Numbered from the stretch's first letter, positions 35,144-44,395 are shown. The stretch: DNA of 54,640 bases from Longimicrobium sp. (GCA_036389795.1 DASVWD010000206.1:1-54640); one strand, 5' to 3'. Notes: generated by a model from the letters alone, not told the origin. Made by a program: numbers and translations.

Positions 35144-35224
35144 GTTGGGTGCATGGGTGTCGGGGCGAATGAATTCGCTGCAACAACCACACGAAGTCCG
35201 CCTTCGCGGACTCGCCCCGTGGTG

Positions 35225-36298
35225 CTATCGCGCCGCCGGCAGCACGCCGACGTCGACGTTCGCGCGCACCTGGCGGTTCGCGGAGCCGCCGACGGAATAG
35301 ACGCGGCCGCCGATCACGGGGGTGACGTGCACGTGGCCGCGCGCCGCCGGCAGCCCGGGCGCGACAGCCTCCCACGCGCCCAGTCGGCCGTCCTCGCGGA
35401 ACGGCGCGCGCCAGACGGCGTCGACGAAGCGGCTGTTGTCCTCCACCCCGCCCAGCACGTACAGGAAGCCGCCGTGCACCAGCGCCGAGTGCGTGCCGTA
35501 CGCGTGCGGCATGATGGAGGCGAGCTCCCACTCGCCGAGCGTGCCGTCCTCCCTGATCGCGGCGCGGCGCACGTCGTTCAGCAGCGCCGGGCCCGCCGCG
35601 GGGTTCCCGTCCAGCCCGGCCACCACGTAGAGGTAGCCGCCGTGCACCAGCGAGGCATGGTGCGAGCGCGGGCGCGGCAGCGGGGTCAGCTCCGTCCACG
35701 CCGAGAGCCGCCCGCCCTCCACGCGCGCCATGTAGACGCTCGCCTCGGAGCCCGTCGCCCCCTGGCCGCCGGTGACGTAGACGGCGCTGCCGTGCGCGGC
35801 GGCCGCGTGGTGGAAGCGGGCGGCGGGGAGCGGCGGCGCGGGCGCCCAGGCCTCCAGTGTGCCGCCCTGCGCGATGCGCGCGGTGAAGACGTCGGCCGTC
35901 TTGCTGCGGTCGGGGAGCTGGCCGGAGACGAGCACCGCCAGCCCGTCCACGGCCACCGCGGCCGCCCCGGCGCGCGGCCCCGGCAGGTCGGGCCCGCGCG
36001 TCCACCCCTCCAGCCCCCCGTCCACCCGCACCCGCGCCGACCACACGTCCGCGAACACGGTGCGGTAGTCCGTGCCCCCGGCGACGAAGACGCGGTCGTC
36101 GGTGGCGAACACCGCGTGGTGGTCGCGCCCCTGCTCCAGCGCCGGTCCCTGCGACCAGGCGATCGGCGCCGGCGGCGCGGCCGGGGCCGGGGCCTGCGCG
36201 ATGGCGAGAGCCGGAGAGGTGGAGAAGCCGAAAACCGCGGCCGCGCGGGCCATCCGGCGCAGCCCGCGCGCGCTCCTCGATCCTGCGTGGTGTGGCAT
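35225..36298 (-). CDS. Exported Kelch-repeat beta-propeller protein
   Basis: 357 residues. Signal peptide about 1-35 (ending ALAIAQA). The rest is six to seven Kelch repeats of about 50 residues, each with a GG doublet and hydrophobic strands: VFVAGGTDY, AVYVTGGQG, YLYVVAGLD, FLYVLGGVED, RVYSVGGSA, with RxHHA or similar between. Such propellers bind ligands or carbohydrates; no enzyme motif is visible. Single gene, transcribed toward the lipid operon terminator. Confidence 0.85.
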   Translation of the reverse strand: MPHHAGSRSARGLRRMARAAAVFGFSTSPALAIAQAPAPAAPPAPIAWSQGPALEQGRDHHAVFATDDRVFVAGGTDYRTVFADVWSARVRVDGGLEGWTRGPDLPGPRAGAAAVAVDGLAVLVSGQLPDRSKTADVFTARIAQGGTLEAWAPAPPLPAARFHHAAAAHGSAVYVTGGQGATGSEASVYMARVEGGRLSAWTELTPLPRPRSHHASLVHGGYLYVVAGLDGNPAAGPALLNDVRRAAIREDGTLGEWELASIMPHAYGTHSALVHGGFLYVLGGVEDNSRFVDAVWRAPFREDGRLGAWEAVAPGLPAARGHVHVTPVIGGRVYSVGGSANRQVRANVDVGVLPAAR

Positions 36299-36468
36299 GG
36301 GAGACCGTCCGTCGAAGGTGGGACGTCGAGATTACTGCTCGCGGAACGATGCGCGCGGAAGGAGACGTCCGCCAAGCGGCGGGGGGTGAACGGAGCGGAT
36401 GGTGGTGCGAGACGCCGCAATGCGAAGACGGCCGCTCCGGCGGAAAGCACGACCCGCGGGCGCTCCGG

Positions 36469-37275
36469 TCACCCCGCGGGGACCTCGGTGATCGCGAGCT
36501 CGCGCGGGGAGGCCGGGTCGAGCGCGTAGAGGGCGTCCAGCAGGCGCACGCGGAACGAGCCGGGGCCCACCGCCGGGCGCGCCGCCTCCTCGCCGCAGAG
36601 GCCGAAGAGCGCCAGCGCCGCCGCCGCCGACCCGGGCGAGCGCTCCACCGCCAGGAACGCCGCGCAGACGGCGCTCAGCGCGCACCCCAGCGCGGTGACG
36701 CGCGTGAGCATCGGGTGGCCGTGGCGCACGGCCAGCACCCCGCTGCCGTCGGTCACGTAGTCCACCTCGCCGGTGACGGCCACGATGCACCCCAGCTCGC
36801 CCGCCAGGTCCCGCGCCGCCTCGCGCGCCTCGTCGGCCGTCTGGGTGGAGTCGACGCCGCGGGTGCGGCCGGCGGCGCCCGCCAGCGCCAGGATCTCCGA
36901 GGCGTTGCCGCGCACGGCGGCCGGCGAGCGCCGCGCCAGGTCGCGCGCGGTCTCGGTCCGGTACGCGGTGGCGCCGGCGCCCACGGGGTCCAGCACCCAC
37001 GGCTTCCCGAGCTCCACGGCGCGGTCGGCGGCCAGGTGCATGGACTCGACCCACGCCGGCGAGAGCGTGCCGATGTTGATCAGGAGCGCCGAGGCGATGC
37101 CGACGAACTCCTCCACCTCCTCGGCCGCGTGCACCATCGCCGGCGCCGCCCCCAGCGCCAGCAGCGTGTTGGCGGTGACGTCCATCGCCACATAGTTGGT
37201 GATGCAGTGCACCAGCGGCGACTGCCGGCGCAGGTCGGCCAGGAGGCGCCAGGGGCGGGCGGGATCGTCGGTCAT
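36469..37275 (-). CDS. thiM: Hydroxyethylthiazole kinase
   Basis: 268 residues, the usual length of ThiM. It phosphorylates 4-methyl-5-(2-hydroxyethyl)thiazole for thiamine salvage. Characteristic segments: PLVHCITNYVAMDVTANTLL at the N-terminus, WVLDPVGAGATAYR, RGNASEILALAG, and VTALGCALSAVCAAF, where the GC contains the catalytic Cys. It stands alone: no thiD, thiE or transporter gene is adjacent and I saw no TPP riboswitch upstream, which instead holds a dispersed repeat. Confidence 0.95.
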   Translation of the reverse strand: MTDDPARPWRLLADLRRQSPLVHCITNYVAMDVTANTLLALGAAPAMVHAAEEVEEFVGIASALLINIGTLSPAWVESMHLAADRAVELGKPWVLDPVGAGATAYRTETARDLARRSPAAVRGNASEILALAGAAGRTRGVDSTQTADEAREAARDLAGELGCIVAVTGEVDYVTDGSGVLAVRHGHPMLTRVTALGCALSAVCAAFLAVERSPGSAAAALALFGLCGEEAARPAVGPGSFRVRLLDALYALDPASPRELAITEVPAG

Positions 37276-37381
37276 CGCGCGAACTCGCGGCTCTGCGGTG
37301 GATCGGCTGCAGTTTTCGGCAAGATGGGGCGTGCGGACGCGGAGGGAAACCTCGAGCGGGAAGATCTTACGCGGCGAGCGG

Positions 37382-37470
37382 TGTCATTCTGAGGCCCGGC
37401 CACACCGAAACCCGCATTCGCGCGAACGACCGCAGGGCCGAAGAATCTTCTCACCCCGGCAGGTGGGTTG
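37382..37470. repeat. TGTCATTC-type dispersed repeat
   Basis: Begins TGTCATTCTGAGGC and ends GAAGAATCTTCTCACCCCGG. A second copy at 44265-44354 has TGTCATTCCGAGCG and GAGGAATCTACTCACCC. Repeats of this style are frequent between genes in several phyla (general knowledge). Confidence 0.6.
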
Positions 37471-37533
37471 GGCGCGGCAGCGGCACCGATGCCGGCCCGG
37501 CACGATCCCCTGATCGCCTGTCGTCAGCCCGGA

Positions 37534-38139
37534 TCAGCTCACCACCGCGCCGAAGGCCTGGGCGAGCAGAATGGCGTGGGCGATGTCGATCCGCGCCCCG
37601 CGCAGGTTGGCCGTGCGCAGGTCCACGCGCGCGAGCTCCGCCCCGCGCAGGTCCGCGCCGGCGAGCACCGCCTTGTCGAGGCTGGCGCCGGTCAGGTCGG
37701 CATGGCGGAGGTCCGCGTCGCCCAGGTCGGCGTCGTAGAAGTCGGTTTCCACCAGCTTCACGCGCGAGAAGCCGGCACCCCGGAGCGTCTGCCCGCGCAG
37801 GTTGGCGAACGACCAGTCGCCGCCGTCGATCTCCAGCCCGCTCAGGTCCGCCTTCACGAAGCTGGCGCCGAGCAGCCTGCACCCGGCGAAGCGCGCGGAG
37901 AACAGCGACGCCCCGTCGAAGCTGCTGTTGGAGAAGTCGGAGCGGTCGTGCTCCGAGGCGTTCAGCCGGGCGTCGCGGAAGTCGCACGTGTCGAAGCGGC
38001 AGTCCTCCGTCCGCGCCTCCACCAGCCGCGCGCGGCGGAAGCTGCACCGGACGAACACGCACCCGACGAAGCGGAAGTCGTCGAAGTCCTCGCCGTCGAA
38101 GCGCTCGTCGGCCACCTCCCGGTCTTTCCACTCTCGCAT
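37534..38139 (-). CDS. Pentapeptide-repeat protein
   Basis: 201 residues made almost wholly of A(D/N)LxX-type pentapeptide repeats: CSFRRARLVEARTEDCRFDT, ADLGDADLRHADLTGASLDK, ADLRGAELARVDLRTANLRG. This gives a right-handed quadrilateral beta-helix, as in Qnr or McbG, which mimic DNA and bind gyrase, but many members have other or unknown roles. The end is a hydrophobic helix AHAILLAQAFGAVVS, which may cap the helix or pair the dimer. It is single; no resistance genes are next to it. Confidence 0.9.
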   Translation of the reverse strand: MREWKDREVADERFDGEDFDDFRFVGCVFVRCSFRRARLVEARTEDCRFDTCDFRDARLNASEHDRSDFSNSSFDGASLFSARFAGCRLLGASFVKADLSGLEIDGGDWSFANLRGQTLRGAGFSRVKLVETDFYDADLGDADLRHADLTGASLDKAVLAGADLRGAELARVDLRTANLRGARIDIAHAILLAQAFGAVVS

Positions 38140-38224
38140 CGGTTCGGCACCAGGTCCACGGCCGAGGAATAGATACCACCCACGGACAGGATAACCCGCC
38201 GGACCCGAAGGTGAAACGCCCGCT

Positions 38225-40087
38225 TCACCTGCCCACGAACGGAGGGCGGTAGGCGCGCACCACGTCCGCCGGCGTGCGGCCGGCGTGGGCCGGGTGCGGA
38301 GTGTTCTCCCATTCGCGCTGGCGGCCCACCAGCACCTGCTCCAGCGCGTCCGGGTCCACTACCCCGCGGCGCACCGCCTCGTCGTACCAGAGCAGCCACC
38401 GGCGCTCCAGCTCGCGCTCCAGCAGCGCCACGTCCATGTCCATGAAGGCGGGCCAGCCGCTCGCTACGCCAGGGATGCTCCGGTCGTGCAGCATGCGGCG
38501 CGCGTCGAGGTAGGGGTAGAGCTCCTCGTGCAGCTCATCCAGCAGGTCGTCTAGCGGCTTCTTCTCCTCGTCGGCCACCTGCGCGACCTCCTCCAGCTCC
38601 TCCAGCGCCCGCGCGGCGAACGGGTAGCGGATCCCCTCCTGCTCCTCCAGGAAGCGGAAGATGCGCGCGAGCGAGCCGGGAAGCTCGTGCGCCGCCGCCT
38701 TCGTCGCGTTCGCCTTGCGGGGATAGAAGTCGTAGAGGAACACGCGCAGGTCGAACTCGGTCACCGCCCCGGCCGGGAGCGCGTGGAACTCCAGGAACTC
38801 CATCCAGTGGCGCGCGTTGCGGAGGTCCGCCTCCAGCGCAGGCTTCGAGAGTGCCTGGTCCCGCAGCCACGCCTCCATCCGCCGCAGGCGCTCCCCTTCG
38901 GTCCGCTCCACCTCCTCGTGGTCGTCCCACCCCCGGAGCGCACCCTCGGGGTCGGCGCCCGGCCCCTCGGCGCAGATCGGCTCGGCCCGCTCCGGGAGGT
39001 CCCAGGGAGGGCCGTGATCACATTCGTCGTCCCCCTCGAGTTCCAGCACCGACACGCGCACGCCCGTCTCGGGTTCCGGGTCCTCCTTCCGGGCCAGGAG
39101 GGTGAGCGCGCGCAGCGCGAGCGTGGCGATGCGCACGTGCTCTGCGGCAAACCGCCCCCCGGGGAGGTGGAGCCCGATGATCACCGGGTACGCGTTCGGG
39201 CGCGCGATCTCCCACCCCGCGGCGGTCACCTCGCGCTGCATGGTGCGGGGAAGGTTGCCGCGCGGCTCGAAGCTCACCGAGAGCGCCATCCCCCGCATCC
39301 CGGCGAAGTGCTCCTCGGGACCCTGCCGCTCCGCGAACAGCGCCAGCAGGTCGCCGGGGTCGGAGTAGAGCGCCACCCCCTGCTCGATCCCGGCGTCCCC
39401 CATCACGCTCGCCGCCCACTCCCCGCCGCCGGGAAGCGCCAGCGAGAACAGCTCGTCGTTGGGGAGGGCGCGCCAGGGGGCCACGCGGTGGAACGCCGCC
39501 GCCGCCGCGTGGAAGGCGGCCAGCTCCGCGGGCGAGGCGCCGGTCTCGCGCCAGCTCTCCAGGAAGGCCGTGTAGGCGCCCGGCCCGCCCGCGCCCAGGT
39601 GCGCGACCGCCTCCGCCAGCAGCGCGTCGAGCTGCGGTAGCGGCGCGGCGGCGGGGAAGACGCCGCGCCGCCCCAGCTCGGCGCCCAGCGCCTCGGCCAC
39701 CTCGGGGTCGCGCACGTGCACCCGCGCGGGGAGCGCGCCGGCCGCGCTCCCCGCCGCCGTCACCGCGCGGGCGATCTCGCGGGCGCACTCCGCCGCGGTG
39801 GTGGGCCGCTGCGCCAGCACCTCGGCGTGCACCACCACCTCGCCGGTCGCCACCAGCAGCAGGGCGGGCGCGGCGGCGTCGACCCGCCGCATCCCCAGCG
39901 GCGCCACGTCCGCCTCCCAGAACTCCGCCCCGCTCGCCGCCTCCCGCCACTCGCCCGCATCTTCCGGGGCGGCGTCCTCGCCCAGGAGCCGGAAGGCGCG
40001 TTCGGCGATCCGCTCCGCGTTCATGCAGCACGCCTTGTACTTCCGCCCCGAGCCGCAGGGGCACGGATCGTTGCGCCCGACCGTCAT
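38225..40087 (-). CDS. SEC-C motif protein of unknown function
   Basis: 620 residues from ATG 40087. Starts with a SEC-C zinc motif right at the N-terminus: VGRNDPCPCGSGRKYKACC (three Cys plus the CC ligand group). The remainder has no family I recognise: an N-terminal alpha/beta part, an acidic middle (ELEGDDECDHGP), and a helical C-terminal half (SLARIFRFLEEQEG, ALEELEEVAQVADEEKKPL). SEC-C is usually a C-terminal tail that binds SecB or ribosome, so its N-terminal position here is unusual but occurs. Function unknown. Confidence 0.8.
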   Translation of the reverse strand: MTVGRNDPCPCGSGRKYKACCMNAERIAERAFRLLGEDAAPEDAGEWREAASGAEFWEADVAPLGMRRVDAAAPALLLVATGEVVVHAEVLAQRPTTAAECAREIARAVTAAGSAAGALPARVHVRDPEVAEALGAELGRRGVFPAAAPLPQLDALLAEAVAHLGAGGPGAYTAFLESWRETGASPAELAAFHAAAAAFHRVAPWRALPNDELFSLALPGGGEWAASVMGDAGIEQGVALYSDPGDLLALFAERQGPEEHFAGMRGMALSVSFEPRGNLPRTMQREVTAAGWEIARPNAYPVIIGLHLPGGRFAAEHVRIATLALRALTLLARKEDPEPETGVRVSVLELEGDDECDHGPPWDLPERAEPICAEGPGADPEGALRGWDDHEEVERTEGERLRRMEAWLRDQALSKPALEADLRNARHWMEFLEFHALPAGAVTEFDLRVFLYDFYPRKANATKAAAHELPGSLARIFRFLEEQEGIRYPFAARALEELEEVAQVADEEKKPLDDLLDELHEELYPYLDARRMLHDRSIPGVASGWPAFMDMDVALLERELERRWLLWYDEAVRRGVVDPDALEQVLVGRQREWENTPHPAHAGRTPADVVRAYRPPFVGR

Positions 40088-40189
40088 CTTTGTTCTCCCG
40101 GTGGCGAGTTGTGGCCGCACGAAAAGCGGATCGGGGGGAGACCGTTTGGCCTCCCCCCGATCCGCCGCGTCGTCATTCTCTTCCGTTCC

Positions 40190-41299
40190 TCAGCTCAGCA
40201 GCCGGAGCGGCATCACCAGGCAGAGGTAGTCGGGGGTGTCCTCGTTGCCCAGCGGCATCATGGTGGCGGCGCGCTCGGGCGCCTTGAAGCTCATCCGCAC
40301 CTCGTCGGTGGGCATGTAGCGCAAGAGCTCCAGCAGGTACTGCGCGTTGAAGCCGATCTCCAGCGGGTCGCCCTCGTACTCCACCGGCAGCTCCTCGTTG
40401 GCCGCGCCCAGGTCCGGGCTCTCCACGCTGAACTTCACCATCGGCCCGCCCAGCGACATGCGGATGCGGTGCGTCTGGTCGCTGGCCACGATCGCCATGC
40501 GGCGCACCGCCGCGGTGAGCTGCCCCTTCTCGGCAACCAGGTTCTTGTCGTTGTCCTTGGGGATGACCTGCTCGTAGTTCGGGTACGGGCCCTCGATGAG
40601 GCGCGTGTACACCTGCACGTCGGGACTCCTGAAGCCCAGGTGGTTCTCCGAGCGCGCCACCTCCACCGGCGTGTCGCCCGTGAACAGGCGCTGCACCTGT
40701 GCCAGCGCCTTGGGGTGCACGATCAGGTCGGCCGAGGGCACCTGCGCCGAGGCCTCCACCGGCAGCGTCATCTTGGCCAGGCGGTGGCCGTTGGTGGCCA
40801 CCATGCGCATCTCGCCCTCGCGCAGCTGCCAGAGCACCCCGTTCAGGATCGGCCGCGTCTCCTCGGTGCTGGCCGCGAAGGAGACGTGCGTGATGAGCCG
40901 CACCAGGTCGGCCCCGGTGAGCCGCCAGCTCTCCGCGAACTCCACCCTGGGGAAGGCGGGGAACTCGTCGCGCGGCAGCCCGTTCAGCTTGAAGCGGCTC
41001 CGCCCGCTGTTCAGGAAGATGGAGTCGCCCTGCGTGGAGACCTCCACCACCCCGGGGAGCTCGCGCGCGATCTCCTGCAGCTTCTTCGCCGGCGCGGTGA
41101 TGGAGCCCGCCTCGGCCACCTCGGCCGGGACGCGCACCGTGACGGCCGTGTCCAGGTCGGTGCCGCTCATCCGCACCGCGCCCTCCTCGGCCTCGATCAG
41201 GATGTTCGAGAGCACGGGGAGCGTGGTGCGGGTCGGGATGCTCCCGGCGACCGCGCCGAGCCCCTGCTGGAGGTTCTCACGCGTGATGGTGAATCTCAT
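40190..41299 (-). CDS. dnaN: DNA polymerase III beta subunit (sliding clamp)
   Basis: 369 residues, standard clamp length. It forms a ring dimer around DNA that tethers DNA polymerase III. Three similar domains are visible; N-terminal MRFTITRENLQQGLGAVAGSI is typical, as are LPVLSNILIEA, EFPAFP and the C-terminal VMPLRL(L)S. It lies downstream of dnaA with a gap of about 590 bases that carries oriC-like sequence. Both read on the minus strand. Confidence 0.97.
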   Translation of the reverse strand: MRFTITRENLQQGLGAVAGSIPTRTTLPVLSNILIEAEEGAVRMSGTDLDTAVTVRVPAEVAEAGSITAPAKKLQEIARELPGVVEVSTQGDSIFLNSGRSRFKLNGLPRDEFPAFPRVEFAESWRLTGADLVRLITHVSFAASTEETRPILNGVLWQLREGEMRMVATNGHRLAKMTLPVEASAQVPSADLIVHPKALAQVQRLFTGDTPVEVARSENHLGFRSPDVQVYTRLIEGPYPNYEQVIPKDNDKNLVAEKGQLTAAVRRMAIVASDQTHRIRMSLGGPMVKFSVESPDLGAANEELPVEYEGDPLEIGFNAQYLLELLRYMPTDEVRMSFKAPERAATMMPLGNEDTPDYLCLVMPLRLLS

Positions 41300-41339
41300 G
41301 GCCGGTCCACGTTCCTGGGGAGGTGGGCTTTTCCACCGG

Positions 41340-41590
41340 GAATCTTCTCTACCCCTGGGTAGATCTTCAAATCAGTAGTAGTAGTAGAGGGTGTGGAAGT
41401 GTGGACTACCCTCTCCCGCGCCCTCCATCTCCTTCCCCCGCAGCCACCTGCGCCCTCGTTGACGGTGTGGACTCGCCTGTGGGAAACCCGCCGTCTCTCC
41501 ACGCCGTCCACATCCCCACAGCCGCCGCCGGTTTCCCACATCTTTCCCACACCCGTTCCACACCGCTCTCCACAACCCGTTGTGGCAGGG
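41340..41590. other. Probable oriC with DnaA boxes and DnaA-trio
   Basis: On the minus strand, reading away from dnaA, there are two DnaA-box-like sites (41400-41408 and 41392-41400, each starting TGTGGA on the plus strand), then a short GC stretch, then CTACTACTACTACTG (41373-41387), matching the DnaA-trio pattern of four consecutive TAG units on the plus strand, then AT-richer ATTTGAAGATC. This is the order box - GC - trio - unwinding element of the B. subtilis origin. More box-like TTTCCCACA, TGTGGGAAA and TCCACAAC sites cluster at 41460-41585. Confidence 0.75.
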
Positions 41591-41757
41591 AAGACGCACG
41601 TGCGCAAATACGGCGTCCGGGGGGCGCCTGTCAAGGGAGCGCGTGGAAAAACCGGGGTAAAATACCGTCGAGAATCCCGGGCTGGCCGGCAGGCGGCCAT
41701 TTCCGGCTTGCGCGACCCGGATCCAGGGTCGTCCGACCCGTTCTCCGAACCGCCCGG

Positions 41758-41831
41758 GCTCACGCGGGAGAACCAGAGAACCCGGCGGCGAGAGACGAAG
41801 CTCTCTGCTTCTCCGTGCCCCTGCGTGAGGC
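41758..41831. repeat. GCTCACGCGGGAG-type hairpin repeat
   Basis: Diverged member of the GCCTCAC hairpin family: left arm GCTCACGCGGGAGAACCAGAG, right arm CTCTGCTTCTCCGTGCCCCTGCGTGAGG. Lies between oriC and the end of dnaA. Confidence 0.65.
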
Positions 41832-41889
41832 CATTCGGTTGTCGAGGTGAGGATCGCGCGGGATGCCCGGGCGGCCGGCCGACGGCCTT

Positions 41890-43317
41890 TCAGCGGAGCG
41901 AGCGGCGGATCTCCTCCACGCGCTTCCGGAACGCGTCGTCGCCCGCCATGTCCTCCTCCACCTTGCCGATGGAGTGGATCACCGTGGAGTGGTCGCGCCC
42001 GCCGAAGAGCCGGCCGATCTCCACCAGCGGCAGGTCGAAGAGATCGCGGGTGAGGTACATCGCCACCTGGCGCGGGACGGTGAGGTCCTTGGTGCGCTTC
42101 TTCGACTGCAGCGCCTCGGCCGTGGTCCCCCACGCCTCGGCCACCTTTTCGCGCACCCGCTCGGGGCTGGGCCCCTCGAAGCCGCCGGGGCCCGAACCCG
42201 CCGGCCGTACCACCCCGCCCAGCGCCTCCTGCGCCAGCCCCAGGTCGATCGGGCGGCCGGTGAGCGAGGAGTAGGCGAGCAGCTTGATCACCGCCCCCTC
42301 CAGCTCGCGCACCGAGCTGGTGCGGTTGCGGGCGATGAAGGTGAGCACGTCGTCCGCGTCCTGGATGGTGAGCCGGTCCTCCTCCACCTTGCGGCGCAGG
42401 ATGGCCATGCGCGTCTCGAAGTCGGGCGGCTTGATGTCGGTGACCAGCCCCCACTCGAAGCGCGACACCAGCCGGTCCTCCAGCCCCGTGTCCTTGGGCG
42501 GGCGGTCGCTGGTGAGCACGATCTGGCGCTGGGCGTCGTGCAGCGCGTTGAAGGTGTGGAAGAACTCCTCCTGCGTGCGCTCCTTGCCCTCCAGGAACTG
42601 GATGTCGTCCACCAGCAGCAGGTCGATCTGGCGGTACTGGCGGCGGAACTCCGCCATCGAGCCTTCCTGGATGGCGCTCACCAGCTCGTTGGTGAAGCGC
42701 TCGCTGGAGATGTACATCACCCGCTTGCCCCCGTCGCGCTCCAGCATGTGGTGCCCGATGGCGTGCATCAGGTGCGTCTTCCCCAGCCCCACCCCGCCGT
42801 AGATGAAGAGCGGGTTGTAGTGCTTCGCCGGCGCCTCGGCCACCGCGTGCGCGGCGGCGCTCGAGAGCTGGTTGTTGTTGCCGACCACGAAGCGGTCGAA
42901 GGTGTAGCGCGGGTTGAGCGGCACCGACCCGCGCACTCCTCCCGCCTGCGCTGCGGCGGCGGCCGCCGCGGGGGCGGCGGTGGCGGCGTGTACGACCGGG
43001 GGGGCGACGGACACGGGCGGGGGCGCGAGCTCGGGCGGGGGAGGAGGGGCGGCGGCCGGCTTGCCGTTCGCCTGGAACTGCACCGAGAGGGTGAAGCGCC
43101 TCCCGAAGAGCCGCTCGCCGATCCCGGTGAGCAGCTCCGCGTACTTGTCCTCCACCCAGTCCACCGCGAACGGGTTGGGGGTGGAGACCACCAGGAGGTC
43201 CTGGGAGATGGCGACGGCCTCGGTGGGGGCCAGCCACGTCCGGAACGCCTGCTCGGGAAGGGCGGCGCGCGCGCCTTCCAGAACGCGTGTCCAGACTTCG
43301 CCCGCGGTGAGCTCCAT
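41890..43317 (-). CDS. dnaA: Chromosomal replication initiator DnaA
   Basis: 475 residues from ATG 43317 (longer in-frame starts lie in the promoter). Domain I at the N-terminus (VWTRVLEGARAALPEQAFRTWLAP), a Pro/Ala-rich domain II linker (about 95-150), the AAA+ domain III with Walker A GGVGLGKTHL, Walker B LLLVDDIQF and the sensor regions, and domain IV with the signature GGRDHSTVIHSIGKVEE that binds DnaA boxes. It opens oriC and loads the helicase, and it represses its own promoter in many species. A DnaA box lies in that promoter here. Confidence 0.98.
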   Translation of the reverse strand: MELTAGEVWTRVLEGARAALPEQAFRTWLAPTEAVAISQDLLVVSTPNPFAVDWVEDKYAELLTGIGERLFGRRFTLSVQFQANGKPAAAPPPPPELAPPPVSVAPPVVHAATAAPAAAAAAAQAGGVRGSVPLNPRYTFDRFVVGNNNQLSSAAAHAVAEAPAKHYNPLFIYGGVGLGKTHLMHAIGHHMLERDGGKRVMYISSERFTNELVSAIQEGSMAEFRRQYRQIDLLLVDDIQFLEGKERTQEEFFHTFNALHDAQRQIVLTSDRPPKDTGLEDRLVSRFEWGLVTDIKPPDFETRMAILRRKVEEDRLTIQDADDVLTFIARNRTSSVRELEGAVIKLLAYSSLTGRPIDLGLAQEALGGVVRPAGSGPGGFEGPSPERVREKVAEAWGTTAEALQSKKRTKDLTVPRQVAMYLTRDLFDLPLVEIGRLFGGRDHSTVIHSIGKVEEDMAGDDAFRKRVEEIRRSLR

Positions 43318-43363
43318 GAACCTCGGCGGTGGGGACGGCGGACCCTCGAAACGGTAACGGCGC

Positions 43364-43392
43364 AACCTAGAAACCGTCTGTGGAAAAGTCAA
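43364..43392 (-). promoter_or_regulatory. dnaA promoter with a DnaA box in the spacer
   Basis: On the minus strand: -35 TTGACT (43387-43392), 17-base spacer, -10 TAGGTT (43364-43369), 47 bases before the dnaA ATG. The spacer carries TTTTCCACA (43379-43387), one mismatch from the DnaA box TTATCCACA, which suggests autoregulation. The rest of 43393-43681 holds no gene I can see. Confidence 0.65.
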
Positions 43393-43681
43393 GGAAACGG
43401 CGTAGTTGCTGGATTTGGCTCGACTTGCGGCCGTTTTGGACGCGCACCGGCCCCGACGGATCGCGGTGTCGAACGTCCGTCAAAGCGCACGCCGTGACGC
43501 CCCCGCAAATCACCGGAGTGGACGCCCCTGGACGGAGCGGTCCGCCCCTCCGGACCCCGTGGGACGGGGAGCGAGAGAGAAGCAGCGCGACCTGATTTTA
43601 GAAGCAGATCTGTGTGGCTGGTCCCGGCTGCTACCACTGGGAAGCGGACCGGGGCGTATAAGATGTATGATGAGCCGCCGC

Positions 43682-44236
43682 TCATCCAGTCCCCAGCTCC
43701 GCGTCCACTTCGTCCAGCCACGCCAGCTCCGTCTCGAACTGGCGGATGGTGAGGCGCACCATGAGCCTGGGGGCGGCGAGGTGGCCGGGCTCCGCCTCCA
43801 GGTCGGCCAGCGTGGCCCGCTCCTTCGCCAGCTCGCGCTCCAGGAAGGCGCGCCGGCGGGCCACTTGCTCGCGCACCACCCCGGGGCGGGCGTGCCCGCA
43901 GAGCGCCAGCCAGGTGACGAACGCCGGCGGCGGGCGCTGGGTCGCCCAGTCCGCGCGCTCCAGCGCCCCGGCCAGCGCCTCGGTCCCCTTCGCAGTCGGC
44001 TGGTAGACGCGGCGCTCGGGCCCGGCCGCGGGCTCCGCCGCCTCGCCGGCCTCCTCCACGTACCCTTCCGCGGCCAGCTTCTTCAGCGAGTAGTAGACCT
44101 GCGGGCGCGAGATCCCGGCCCAGTCCCGCGCCTCGCGCCACTCCAGCTCCGCGTTCAGCGCGTACCCGTGCATCGGCCGCTCCGAGAGCAGCGCCAGCAC
44201 CACCAGGTCCGGCACCGTCAGCCCGCGCTCCGTCAT
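43682..44236 (-). CDS. PadR-family transcriptional regulator
   Basis: 184 residues from ATG 44236 (GGAGAAGCGG before it; a GTG at 44260 is possible). Winged helix at the N-terminus (LVVLALLSERPMHGYALNAEL then SRPQVYYSLKKLAAEGYV), followed by the C-terminal dimerisation helices with the ERELAKERATLADLEAEPG coiled coil. PadR proteins are usually repressors of a neighbouring promoter; a dyad at 44406-44428 in the adjacent promoter is a good candidate operator. It probably controls the divergent VOC gene. Confidence 0.88.
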   Translation of the reverse strand: MTERGLTVPDLVVLALLSERPMHGYALNAELEWREARDWAGISRPQVYYSLKKLAAEGYVEEAGEAAEPAAGPERRVYQPTAKGTEALAGALERADWATQRPPPAFVTWLALCGHARPGVVREQVARRRAFLERELAKERATLADLEAEPGHLAAPRLMVRLTIRQFETELAWLDEVDAELGTG

Positions 44237-44264
44237 CCGCTTCTCCACGATCAGACCCACGAAA

Positions 44265-44354
44265 TGTCATTCCGAGCGGCGCCGCATTGCCGAAGCCGTC
44301 GTCCCGGCGAAGCCCGGCGGCGCCCGAGGAATCTACTCACCCTGCCCGGTGGCC
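44265..44354. repeat. TGTCATTC-type dispersed repeat
   Basis: Second copy of the repeat at 37382-37470; shares TGTCATTC, GAG and GGAATCTACTCACCC, then GGTGGCC-like end. It occupies the gap between the PadR gene and its neighbour's promoter. Confidence 0.55.
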
Positions 44355-44395
44355 AGTCTCGGCGCATCGATCCCACCCTTTTCCCACACAGACTC

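Noticed and set aside
37276-37533. TPP riboswitch upstream of thiM
   Set aside because: The conserved CTGAGA and ACCTGATCTGGATAATACC-type elements are absent; the gap is filled by a dispersed repeat.
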